Source: Deltaproteobacteria bacterium | GTDB lineage: Bacteria > Desulfobacterota > Binatia > UBA9968 > JAJDTQ01 | Length of the DNA stretch: 43,062 bases | Assembly (NCBI GenBank): GCA_028818755.1 | Contig: JAPPNF010000078.1 | Coordinates: 1-43,062, forward strand | Direction: 5' to 3' | In this document: piece after piece, positions 27,041 to 36,865 of the stretch | How the letters are laid out: each line of letters starts with the position of its first letter | Numbering within the stretch: position 1 is the stretch's first letter | Translations under genes and position numbers: made by a program | Notes under the pieces: model-generated | Databases searched by the model: none | What the model saw: only the letters and a program-made list of their open reading frames with translations | What the model was told of the DNA's origin: nothing

Positions 27041-29840
27041 ATTCCTGGTCCCAGTAGATGTTGTTGACGCGATACTTCACGCGCACGCCCGAATTGCTTG
27101 CGGGGAAGCTGACGGCCCAGCCGATGACGGGCGGCGAATTGGTGGGTAACCCAGCGTCAGGACCGGCGAGAGCCGGATCGATGGCATAGACGAACAGAAC
27201 GCCCCGCTCCTTGGAGCGAATCTTCCGGATCGCCGGGCCATTAGGGACGGTTGGCTCCTCTCGCGTTCCGTTGCGGGCGGGGTCAGCGTGAAAGGCCTGA
27301 CGAGTTTCGTTAAGCGCAGCCAACCATGCTGTCTCGTCGAGGTCGATCGTTTCGTCACGCGGAGACATGAGGCGCCGAATGGAATAGCGATCCGGGTGCT
27401 GTCCGTGGGCAGCGCGCTGCAACATCTCGACGGAGACTTCTTCACCGAGCGAAACGGTCTTGCCCTCGCCGCCGCCGATCAGAGCTACGGTCCAGCGTGT
27501 CAGTTCCTTCCGTGCGATAAGAGAACGAATGAATTGGGCTAGTAGCAGACTGTTTGCCTTACGGGCTTCTGGATGGTTGCGATAGTCCTCCAAGAAACTG
27601 AGCACATTGTCGACGGGAACATCTGTCCACAGAAGCCCACGCCATGCGTGCTCTGCGCTGTTGCGACGACGCCTGGGGTTGCGTTCCGGCGCGCTGAGCG
27701 TGGAGAAGAAACGCCGCGCCGTGTCAAGATTTTGGCGCAGAATTGAAGCTTCACGGTGGAAGTTGACTGTTTCAGAAAGGCCGCCGCTGAACGATAATTC
27801 GAGCTCACGGGCGGTCCGCATCTTGATGCTGGAAGTCACCATCAGTACCGGATGCGATTGGACCTTCAGACCGTACTCGCGTGGCGTGGCACCGCTCGCC
27901 GCCATGAAATCGAACTCCTCTCGCAACTCTTCTGAAGCGTCGGCGATGTGCTCGAACCAATCGACCAGTTCGCCTGTCGTGTAGAGGCGGCCAAGATCCA
28001 AATAACCAGGCCGGTAGCCGAACCAACGTCCCATTTGCATCAGTGTGTCGTACATCTTCGTGGCGCGCAGGAAGTAGCTTACAGTCAACCCTTCCAGGGT
28101 GAGTCCGCGTGCCAGCTTGTCGCCGCCGATAGCGATGACCTTCAGCCCGGTCTCCTGATTCTCGGCGTAATCCAGTGCATCCTTGGCAGTACCATTGATC
28201 ATACGTACCTGGATGTCGGCAACCGTCTCCACCAAGTGTGACTCGATATGTTCCCAGGTCGTTGTGCCATGGTCCGGCTCATCAGGCACCAGCGTGGCCA
28301 TGGCCGCAGTGGTCGGGGCGAAATCCTGCTCCCAGAGTGACCGCAGGGACGAAAGGATCGCCTCGTGCCCTCCCGTTCTGCGATACAGTCTCTGGTGTAT
28401 ATGGCGGACACGCTCTTCTACCTGGGCATGAACAAGTGTCTGGACGGAAGTGTAGCGGGTAACATGGACGAGCATCGAGCAGTGCGCCGTTTCCTGTCCA
28501 CGCAGTCGCCGCAGGGCGCAGGCGAGGATGAAGGAGTCGATGGCCTCGTTCAGCGATGGGGGCAACTCGCTTCTGCCTTCGTATAGTGGGACATGGCCGT
28601 TCTTGTGTTTAGTGGGCATCCATCCGTCGAAATCCGCCACGAGTCGTACCAACGGCAGTGCGTCGTTGCGATCCAACTCCGTGCGAGCGCCGAACACTTT
28701 TGACGGACCAATGTAGTTGGAGGGGGCTGCAAGATTGATGATAAAGGCGGCGGGGAAGAGGTCGGCACCCTCGTTACGAGTGGATGCCTGTTCGTGTATG
28801 AAAATGTTTGCGAAGGGGGTCGCCGTATATCCGACATAGGCTGCGCGTGAGAAAACGTGCAGGACTCGGCGGACGAGCCGATTGATGGCTGTAGGCTCAT
28901 GCTCATCGTCTGGCCTGCCACTCTCGTCCACAAGGATTTCCCGCGTATCGACACTAGCGTGGTCGGCCTCGTCATCTATGAGGAGGAGTGGCAGGTTGGT
29001 GACTATTCGCCGTCCTGTCTCTTGATCTTGGGAGTTGGCGACGTGATTGCGTAGCCAGTCAAGCAACCGCGTGAGAACGGATTTGTTCTTTTTCACGACG
29101 AAGAGCCAGGGGCGCTTTTCAGGGGTGATGCCGAAATTCCGTGCGACTCGCGTGTTGAAATCCCCTTTCTCCGTGCGGTTGGTCGCATAGTTTGGCCGTA
29201 TGTCGGGGTCCGCATCAATTTCCCCGACGCCGAAAGGTACCAAAGCCTCGTCATTGAAGGCGCTTGTCTCGTAGCCGAGGAATGCTTCGTCGAGACGCAT
29301 TTGTGTCTGTGAACGCAGATTGTTGTGTAAACCCGCCAACACGATGACGATCTTGTAGCCGGCATCGGCAGCCTTGCAGATGAGGCCGCTGTAGTGGCCT
29401 GTCTTGCCGGATTGGACGTGCCCCACCACCAACCCCCGACGGTCCCACGTTCCCTCGCGTCTGGGGTCCTCCAGTAAAGCGAGAACGGAATCCGTGGACC
29501 GGTCAAGTCCTTCGACGACCTTGAAAGAAAGGTCCCGCTCCAGCCATTCGCGATAGCGCTGCCAGTATCGCCAATCCTGCTTGCGGGCCGTTGTCAGCCA
29601 ATCCTTGTGGCCCGCGACGCTTTGGAGGGTAGTGTCTTGGCCGATCCAGAGACTGAACCGGCGGATGAGTTCATCCGTGATCGCTTGTTTGTCAAGCCCA
29701 TCGCGCCATCTCGGATTCATGGTGAGAACGAGATCGATTTTCTTACCGATTACGGCAGGTGTAACCGCTGCCCTGTCTTCCTCATCAAGGAGGAGTTCCT
29801 GAACGAGCTTGATTACCCGCTGGTCAGTCGTGGACGCCAT
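27024..29840 (-). CDS. Z1-domain helicase-like ATPase
   Basis: A 938-residue protein with the Z1 domain, a superfamily 2-like ATPase linked to restriction systems. Walker A is GHVQSGKTGHYSG (140-152), motif II is LIDDEADHAS (287-296) and motif III is GYTATPFAN (337-345). ATG 29840 is chosen because AGGAG lies six bases before it; this overlaps the GHKL gene by 17 bases. It likely moves on or remodels DNA for the nuclease encoded next. Length suits the family. Confidence 0.92.
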   Translation of the reverse strand: MASTTDQRVIKLVQELLLDEEDRAAVTPAVIGKKIDLVLTMNPRWRDGLDKQAITDELIRRFSLWIGQDTTLQSVAGHKDWLTTARKQDWRYWQRYREWLERDLSFKVVEGLDRSTDSVLALLEDPRREGTWDRRGLVVGHVQSGKTGHYSGLICKAADAGYKIVIVLAGLHNNLRSQTQMRLDEAFLGYETSAFNDEALVPFGVGEIDADPDIRPNYATNRTEKGDFNTRVARNFGITPEKRPWLFVVKKNKSVLTRLLDWLRNHVANSQDQETGRRIVTNLPLLLIDDEADHASVDTREILVDESGRPDDEHEPTAINRLVRRVLHVFSRAAYVGYTATPFANIFIHEQASTRNEGADLFPAAFIINLAAPSNYIGPSKVFGARTELDRNDALPLVRLVADFDGWMPTKHKNGHVPLYEGRSELPPSLNEAIDSFILACALRRLRGQETAHCSMLVHVTRYTSVQTLVHAQVEERVRHIHQRLYRRTGGHEAILSSLRSLWEQDFAPTTAAMATLVPDEPDHGTTTWEHIESHLVETVADIQVRMINGTAKDALDYAENQETGLKVIAIGGDKLARGLTLEGLTVSYFLRATKMYDTLMQMGRWFGYRPGYLDLGRLYTTGELVDWFEHIADASEELREEFDFMAASGATPREYGLKVQSHPVLMVTSSIKMRTARELELSFSGGLSETVNFHREASILRQNLDTARRFFSTLSAPERNPRRRRNSAEHAWRGLLWTDVPVDNVLSFLEDYRNHPEARKANSLLLAQFIRSLIARKELTRWTVALIGGGEGKTVSLGEEVSVEMLQRAAHGQHPDRYSIRRLMSPRDETIDLDETAWLAALNETRQAFHADPARNGTREEPTVPNGPAIRKIRSKERGVLFVYAIDPALAGPDAGLPTNSPPVIGWAVSFPASNSGVRVKYRVNNIYWDQEYGGAN

Positions 29841-31368
29841 CCGGTTCTCCTGGGTGTGGATCATCGGGCAGTGAGGCGATGAGATCGTGGTAATTGTTGA
29901 ACGGCTCTGTTTGAAGAAGTCGTTGCCGTGCGAGCTGTGGCGACATGTTCTTGCGCAGAACCAGATTGCGGAACATCACCATAAGCACACTGAGCACTTC
30001 CGACGAGGGCTCGCCGGCGAAATTTGTCCGGGGTGTCTCTTGTCCCTCGGTGGTGTCGAGCCAGATGCGCTGTATGGGCACTGTCTCCTCAATCACCCGC
30101 AGCATCGCTCGAACAGGTGCAGCAAGGTCGCCTGAATCGTCGAGAACCGATCGGACGGCGGGATGATCGCGGTCGATTCTGTATCGGATGCCAACTGTCG
30201 CATGTTCGGCGCGCCACGCCTGGACCACGGGTTGGCCAGGGTCGATGGCAATTGGTTGTCCCCTGTGAGCGAACACACGGCGCGCTCGCGCCCGTGTCTC
30301 CTCAGACAGCTTGGTCAGATGCGACTTGAGGGCTGGCGGTGGACTGGCAGTTGATTTCCTGATGTCGATCTTCCACGCCGCATCAGCAGAATTGGGAATA
30401 TCGAGCCGCAACCGGGCCAGACGATGTGCCTCTTCCTTGGTCCAGGAGCGGCCCTGTCCAAGACCAAGCCAGCTTCCCGCCAAGAGCAGCCTGAGGTTGC
30501 GGTAGACATAAAATCCTTGCTGTACAGTCCACCCATGCGGGCCGGCCGCCGACGACTCCTGCTGAGCCGAGAGGTGATCCTTATGTGGCAGAACGTGACA
30601 CTGCACCTCCACCGTACCGGCCCCAGAGCGGATCTTTTCGACAGGGGAGGACCAAGTTGCCGGATGGTTACGAAGGAATGGGTCCCAGGCTTTCAACGGC
30701 CGACCATTGATAGCCAGTTGCAAACCCGCACACTCGCCATCGAGATAGCGGTGGAACACCATGGCGAGATGTCGCTCCACGCCATCAATAAGGTCAAGGA
30801 AGTCTTGCTCGCCGGAACCGGGTGTAACGATCCGGTCAAGACGCTCCCAGACGACCAGCGTTCCACGACCGGCTGAAAGCAGCGGCTGCAGCAAATACTC
30901 GGACCCCGCCGCCGGGCCTTCAAGGAGGTACCACCCGTCATCCGCACACGCTGAGAGCACATCGAGGTCCCACCGCAGGCAGTTCATGCGTTCGCCCCGG
31001 ATACTTGCAACGGTCAACCGCCGGCACTGCGAGAAGGAAGCCGTCTTTAGCCCGAGACCGAAACGCCCGAGGTCGCTCGCCGCGCGTGCATCAAGCGGGC
31101 TCCGCTCGCCGAGTCGCATTGCCGCGTCCAGTTCCTGCTCGTCCATGCCATGCCCGTCATCCAGGATCGACACATGGCTGGTTTCACCGGCCCATGCGAA
31201 TTCCACCGATACGGACATGGCGTTGGCAGAGATACTATTGTCGATGATGTCGGCGATTGCGGTCGCTGCCGAGTAGCCGAGCCCGCGCAGCGCCTCTATC
31301 ATGGCGGAAGCACGGGGAGGGGCAGAGCGGGAACCAAGTAGCCGTGGTTCGGAAAAATCGGTCGCCAT
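29824..31368 (-). CDS. GHKL (HSP90/MutL/MORC-like) ATPase
   Basis: A 514-residue ATPase with a Bergerat fold. The N box is ADIIDNSISANA (39-50), with Asp40 in place of the more usual Glu; G1 is DDGHGMD (70-76); G2 is GRFGLGLKTASFSQ (101-114). Such ATPases dimerise on ATP binding and act as DNA clamps. ATG 31368 overlaps the sigma-factor stop by one base (TGATG), so translation is coupled. Families like this in restriction loci were linked to the origin of MORC proteins. It should license or gate the Z1/DUF4420 partners. Confidence 0.92.
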   Translation of the reverse strand: MATDFSEPRLLGSRSAPPRASAMIEALRGLGYSAATAIADIIDNSISANAMSVSVEFAWAGETSHVSILDDGHGMDEQELDAAMRLGERSPLDARAASDLGRFGLGLKTASFSQCRRLTVASIRGERMNCLRWDLDVLSACADDGWYLLEGPAAGSEYLLQPLLSAGRGTLVVWERLDRIVTPGSGEQDFLDLIDGVERHLAMVFHRYLDGECAGLQLAINGRPLKAWDPFLRNHPATWSSPVEKIRSGAGTVEVQCHVLPHKDHLSAQQESSAAGPHGWTVQQGFYVYRNLRLLLAGSWLGLGQGRSWTKEEAHRLARLRLDIPNSADAAWKIDIRKSTASPPPALKSHLTKLSEETRARARRVFAHRGQPIAIDPGQPVVQAWRAEHATVGIRYRIDRDHPAVRSVLDDSGDLAAPVRAMLRVIEETVPIQRIWLDTTEGQETPRTNFAGEPSSEVLSVLMVMFRNLVLRKNMSPQLARQRLLQTEPFNNYHDLIASLPDDPHPGEPDGVHD

Positions 31369-33419
31369 CAACCGATACCTTTCAAGAGTTTGATCTGCCT
31401 GGAGCGCACGAGCTTTTGCAATGCCTTCGCCTCGATCTGTCGAATGCGTTCTCGCGTGAGACCATAAGACTCACCGATTGTATCCAGCGTCTGTTCGTCA
31501 CAGCCGATGCCGAACCGGCGGCGGATGACGTGCTCTTCCCTTGGGGTTAAGATGCCGAGACAGTCTCGTGTCAGACGTCGGAGCTCGTTGACGGATAGAT
31601 GAATCTCCGGTGTCTGCACGGTCTGGTCGGGAAATTCTGCAACTGTTTTCCACACCTCTTCCAATGGGACCACGTCATCGGAGGCCGTAAGAATACCTCT
31701 GATTCGGTCTGGTGACAGTTCCACAATCTCTGCCAACTTGTGGACATTTGGTTCTCGGCCGGTTGCGGCCCTTGCCCTTTCCCGGACAGAATTTATCCTG
31801 TTTATTGTCTCGTGGACATGGACTGGGAGACGGACGGTTCTTCCGGTGTCCGCCACCGCGCGGTTGATCGCTTGCCTGATCCAAAAAACGGCATAGGTAG
31901 AGAATTTCGTACCTTGTCGATGGTCGAAGCGTTCAGCAGCGCGCATGAGACCAATATTCCCTGCCTGGATCCTGTCCATGAGCGTGAGGCCGCCATGCTT
32001 CTTGGCCACCCAGATCACCAGTCGGAGATTCGTTTCGACCAAACGTCTCCGGGCTGCCTCCCCTTTTGCACGGCCCGCGTGGATGCGTTTACGGAGGTTC
32101 CCGTCAAGGTCGTGCTCCAAGGCGATCTCCTGAAGGTCGGCCAGATAAGAAGGGGCAACGTCGGCAAGGAGAAGGCACTTTACGAGTTCCGCTCGCCCCT
32201 CAATACCGCGTCGGCAAGCCGCGATGATCGATTTCAGATGGTCGATACTCCTGGCAGCCATCTGGGGAGTGGAAGTCGCGGCATCGGATGACTCATCGGT
32301 CTGGACGTCGTCCCCGAGTGCGTCGGCGGGGTCGTTTTCGCCGAGTCCTCCTTCCCCAACAGGGGATTCGAGCATCGTTCGCAACTGAATATCACCGCGA
32401 AGAATTGCCTTGGAATCTGCGCGAAGCCGTGCAACGACGGCGGGGCTCGCACTCAACGTGGCAAGCACTTCCACCATGCCTTGCTCGATTGTCTCTCCAA
32501 GCCCTACTTCATCATCGCGGGTCAGGCGATCTGTGGGCAAGTCCTTGGCGTAGAGGTAGAAAGGATCGGCATCGCTGGACTGGTAGAGCCGGAGAAAGGA
32601 AAGAGCCTCGGCCGCGGCGTCGCCGTATCTGTCCTCGTCGCCCTCGTCTGCAGCGTCTACGACATCCAGCGCCTGCGCACCGTCGTCGATCTCGATCCCA
32701 AGGTCGGCAAGGATATGGCGTAGACTGGTAATCAGCGTTGGCTCCCGTGGATCGTCTTCATCTGCGGTGCCGCGAAGGACTTCAGCGATACGATCCTCGT
32801 GAACACGCCCATCCCTTAACGCCTCCACAAACAGCAGGCGCAACGAGTCTTCCTGGTCGTCTGTGAAGGGTGTGCGCCTGGGGACAAGTTCCTCCGGCTC
32901 CGGCAGGTCGATTTCTATGTCGCCCCAACCGGGATCCTTGTCGATGGGGACGTGCTGGGAGATAAAATGTTGGAGAACCACCGCGTCATCGGCACAGAAC
33001 GGATTATCCGACGGGGGCGGCTTCTCTATGTCTTCCTGCCAGTCAAACAAGTCTACAACGGGGTCATCCGGCGAAGTTGGGGTTTGTCTACTAACGTTTA
33101 CGGCTTGCAGTCTTGCTGTTGTCGTTGCCGCAGGAACCAGGAGAGAAGCGATCTCGGGCTGGCCTTGTGCTTGGGCTACGGCGAGTGCATCGTTGCCCGC
33201 GTGGTCACGGAGATCCGGATCAGCGCCTTCGTCCAACAGGAGTTGGCAAAGATCGATACGCCCCTTGGAAGCTGCCAGAATCAGTGGCGAACGGCCCCTC
33301 TCGTCGGCTGCATTGACATCTCCGCCTGAGCGCAGGTGCAAGCGAACCGACGCGATTGTCCCCGCAAGGAGGGCCATGCGGAAGGCCGGACTCAGAGGCC
33401 TCCGGCTGGTTGCCTCCAT
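31368..33419 (-). CDS. Ankyrin-repeat/RpoD-like sigma-70 fusion protein
   Basis: A 683-residue two-part protein heading the defence operon. Residues about 10-97 form three ankyrin repeats (core RGRSPLILAASKGRIDLCQLL). Residues 184-250 resemble sigma region 1.1, with LRHILADLGIEIDDG matching the RpoD pattern. Region 1.2 begins DADPFYLYAKDL (283-294), a non-conserved region follows, then region 2 (RLVETNLRLVIWVAKKHG; TKFSTYAVFWIRQAINR, 504-520), region 3 (VRLPVHVHETINRI) and region 4 (LTPREEHVIRRRFGIG; LTRERIRQIEAKALQKL, 654-670). It is therefore a full primary-type sigma factor carrying an interaction domain. ATG 33419 is chosen because AGGAGG lies six bases upstream; the frame is open 23 codons further. 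GC is lower than in host genes. Confidence 0.93.
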   Translation of the reverse strand: MEATSRRPLSPAFRMALLAGTIASVRLHLRSGGDVNAADERGRSPLILAASKGRIDLCQLLLDEGADPDLRDHAGNDALAVAQAQGQPEIASLLVPAATTTARLQAVNVSRQTPTSPDDPVVDLFDWQEDIEKPPPSDNPFCADDAVVLQHFISQHVPIDKDPGWGDIEIDLPEPEELVPRRTPFTDDQEDSLRLLFVEALRDGRVHEDRIAEVLRGTADEDDPREPTLITSLRHILADLGIEIDDGAQALDVVDAADEGDEDRYGDAAAEALSFLRLYQSSDADPFYLYAKDLPTDRLTRDDEVGLGETIEQGMVEVLATLSASPAVVARLRADSKAILRGDIQLRTMLESPVGEGGLGENDPADALGDDVQTDESSDAATSTPQMAARSIDHLKSIIAACRRGIEGRAELVKCLLLADVAPSYLADLQEIALEHDLDGNLRKRIHAGRAKGEAARRRLVETNLRLVIWVAKKHGGLTLMDRIQAGNIGLMRAAERFDHRQGTKFSTYAVFWIRQAINRAVADTGRTVRLPVHVHETINRINSVRERARAATGREPNVHKLAEIVELSPDRIRGILTASDDVVPLEEVWKTVAEFPDQTVQTPEIHLSVNELRRLTRDCLGILTPREEHVIRRRFGIGCDEQTLDTIGESYGLTRERIRQIEAKALQKLVRSRQIKLLKGIG

Positions 33420-34163
33420 GTCAGTCCTCCTGCTTCGCGCGTGAGCAGCACTTTGTTTCGATGGTGGAAGGAAGGCGGACCGTGCCAAGCAGTGGGTGTC
33501 ATCCTATTCTTCCGCGCCATGACGGTCGCGTCCAATTGGGTAGCGCTGCGCACATCGAGTGATGGAACAGATTGGTCGGCCGATAGAGCGGGTCTACCCA
33601 ATTGCCGGTGCGGGGTCTGTGGCGTCCTCAATGACCGCTGTTGCGCGGGTTTGTTTCGATGGGCACCGCTTCGAAATTGGACCGAAGCCGTGGTGCAACG
33701 ATTAGCCGAAATCACCGTCAACCGTCACGGGCGACTCGCGCGCGGTGTAGAGCAAAGGCTCGCCGCAGTTCATCGGTGGGGTCGGCCGGCCGATAGAGTG
33801 CGGCAAGGATTGCGTCACGATCATCGGCTGAAAGGACGGTCCGCGCGTGTTTGGCAATGGCTGTACGCGCGTGCTGACGACTATGATTCGTCACGGCCTG
33901 CTGGCTAGGTCCCTCCCCCTGCGTTTTGTTTTGCTGTTCCATGCCTGCGTTACTTGGCTCGCGAATGCAGCTGGCGTGTTGCGCCAAGTCAGCATTGATC
34001 ACCAAGGTGAATTTTGTTTCGATTTACGGCAATTTGATGAATGTCGCAAGTTGGGTTGCCGTTGGGTTCCCTTATCCCTGTCTCGCCCTGCGGCCCTCGA
34101 TCTGATACCCAGACGCTGTGTGGTGCAACCACCCACGGACCAATCGGTTGTAAGGAGCAAACC
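33420..34163. other. Island edge, mostly non-coding
   Basis: This 744-base stretch is the upstream flank of the defence operon. Apart from a truncated DUF1778-like frame I see no gene. I could not find a convincing promoter for the operon here; a TAGGAT on the minus strand near 33512 lacks a matching -35. Composition changes back to the high-GC host pattern near 34150, just ahead of the methyltransferase gene, so the right junction of the island is probably there. Confidence 0.5.
33718..33942 (-). pseudogene. Truncated DUF1778 (TacA-like) antitoxin remnant
   Basis: The C-terminal half (RTVLSADDRDAILAALYRPADPTDELRRAF) matches the toxin-binding tail of DUF1778 antitoxins, which pair with GNAT acetyltransferase toxins. 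The N-terminal ribbon-helix-helix half is missing and replaced by Gln/Asn-rich sequence unlike the family. No GNAT gene follows; the frame starting at the stop (TTG 33721) shows no acetyltransferase motif. I read it as a relic. The frame is open to 34005; ATG 33942 is the only internal Met near the conserved part. Confidence 0.55.
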
Positions 34164-35018
34164 ATTCCCGATTCAAACACCTTCAACGGCCTGCGCACCA
34201 CCGGAGAGCCGCTTCGCGACGGCGACTCGGTCATCTTCTTCGACCGCAAGGATCGGGAATACCTGAAGACGCTCCGCGCCGGCGAGACCATCTCCATCCG
34301 GGGCGGGACCATCGCGGTGGACGACCTTCTGGGGAAGCCCGACGGCGTGAGCGTCCGGTCCTCGCTCCGGGAGCGGTTCGTGGTGCTGCGGCCCACCCTG
34401 GAGCGACTGATACCCAACCTGCCGCGCAAGGCCCAGGTGATCTATCCCAAGGATCTGGGGCTCATCCTGATGTGGGGCGACGTCTATCCGGGGGCCACGG
34501 TGGTGGAGGCCGGGGTCGGCCCGGGGGCGCTCACGCTGGCGCTTCTGCGGGCGGTGGGACCCGAGGGACGGGTCATCTCCTTCGAGACGCGGGAGGAGCA
34601 CGCCCGGGCGGCGGAACGGAACGTGGCGCGGTACTACGGCGAGGCGCCGCAGTGGACCCTGGAGGTGGGGGACGTCACCGACGGCCTGCGGGATCTCAGC
34701 GTCGACCGGGTCTTCCTCGATCTCCCGGAGCCGTGGCGGCAGACCGATCTGGCGTGGCGGGCGCTCCGGCCTGGCGGGGTCTTCCTGGGCTACGTGCCGA
34801 CGGTGTTACAGGTGAAGGGGTTCGTCGACTCGCTCAAGGAGCACGGCGGGTTCGCCTGCATCGACACCATGGAGACGCTGGTGCGCTACTGGCACCTGAA
34901 GGAGATGAGCGTCCGCCCGCAGCACCGGATGGTGGCCCACACGGGATTCGTGACCACGGCGCGGCGGGTCGAAAAGGAAGCGTCAGGCGCCCCGGAACGC
35001 AGGGAACCGGCGGAGTAG
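34164..35018 (+). CDS. tRNA (adenine-N1)-methyltransferase, TrmI-like, probable ATT start
   Basis: A 284-residue methyltransferase of the TrmI/Gcd14 family that makes m1A58 in the tRNA T-loop. The N-terminal domain includes LRDGDSVIFFDRKDREYL. SAM motif I is VVEAGVGPGALTLAL, and the catalytic-site motif is DRVFLDLPEPW. A perfect AAGGAG (34152-34157) is six bases before in-frame ATT 34164. No ATG, GTG or TTG lies in frame between about 34065 and well inside the domain; the only upstream options belong to unrelated island sequence. The frame is open back to 34041. Confidence 0.88.
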   Translation: MPDSNTFNGLRTTGEPLRDGDSVIFFDRKDREYLKTLRAGETISIRGGTIAVDDLLGKPDGVSVRSSLRERFVVLRPTLERLIPNLPRKAQVIYPKDLGLILMWGDVYPGATVVEAGVGPGALTLALLRAVGPEGRVISFETREEHARAAERNVARYYGEAPQWTLEVGDVTDGLRDLSVDRVFLDLPEPWRQTDLAWRALRPGGVFLGYVPTVLQVKGFVDSLKEHGGFACIDTMETLVRYWHLKEMSVRPQHRMVAHTGFVTTARRVEKEASGAPERREPAE

Positions 35019-35041
35019 GGAAGCCGCGACGGAGCCGGCCG

Positions 35042-35395
35042 TCACCGCTTCTTCCGGCAGTTCTCGCAGTAGCAGATGTGCGTTTCCGGATCCTGGACCA
35101 AGCCCTCGTCCAGGTTGTGGCAGATTCGCTTGCACTCGAGGCAGATGTAGTAGATGCCCTCGATGGTCTTGTTGATCTTTTCGCGGTTGAGTACGCGGCC
35201 CTTGAGCTTCTCGATGCGGATGCCCAGGAGGTCCTCGTATTGACGCTTGATCTTCAGCCGCCCGGCCGCGTCGCCCGGCAGGTCCTGTTCTTCGAGTTCT
35301 TCCGTAGTGAGCCCGTTGACCGCGCCCTTGGCCTGCGTGCCGCGAGCCGCCTTCCTGGCCCTGGCCGTTCCCTTGCTGTCCTTGACTGGAGTCAT
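35042..35395 (-). CDS. Small four-cysteine (zinc-ribbon-like) protein
   Basis: A 117-residue basic protein from ATG 35395. The C-terminus has CLECKRIC and CYCENCRKKR, giving two CxxC pairs suited to one zinc site; the middle (KIKRQYEDLLGIRIEKLKGRVL) is helical. It has no named family that I recognise; DksA/TraR relatives have a similar helix-plus-zinc plan but lack this spacing. A longer frame opens at TTG 35440. It ends 23 bases from the TrmI-like gene, convergent. Confidence 0.65.
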   Translation of the reverse strand: MTPVKDSKGTARARKAARGTQAKGAVNGLTTEELEEQDLPGDAAGRLKIKRQYEDLLGIRIEKLKGRVLNREKINKTIEGIYYICLECKRICHNLDEGLVQDPETHICYCENCRKKR

Positions 35396-35476
35396 CCTTG
35401 AGTGCCCATGAGCAATAGCCGTTCGTCCTGCGGTTGTCAAACCGGAAGGTTTCCGGACGGCGCGCGAAACGGGATT

Positions 35477-36855
<1,379 letters not shown>

Positions 36856-36865
36856 TCACATCGCG

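Noticed and set aside
33392..33721. 109-codon frame after the DUF1778 relic as a GNAT toxin
   Set aside because: It lacks any acetyl-CoA binding motif and has no strand-helix pattern of the GNAT fold.
21167..34163. tRNA-Ser as integration site for the defence island
   Set aside because: The tRNA is about 1.4 kb away with an MFS gene between, no integrase is present, and I could find no copy of its 3' end near the other edge of the island.
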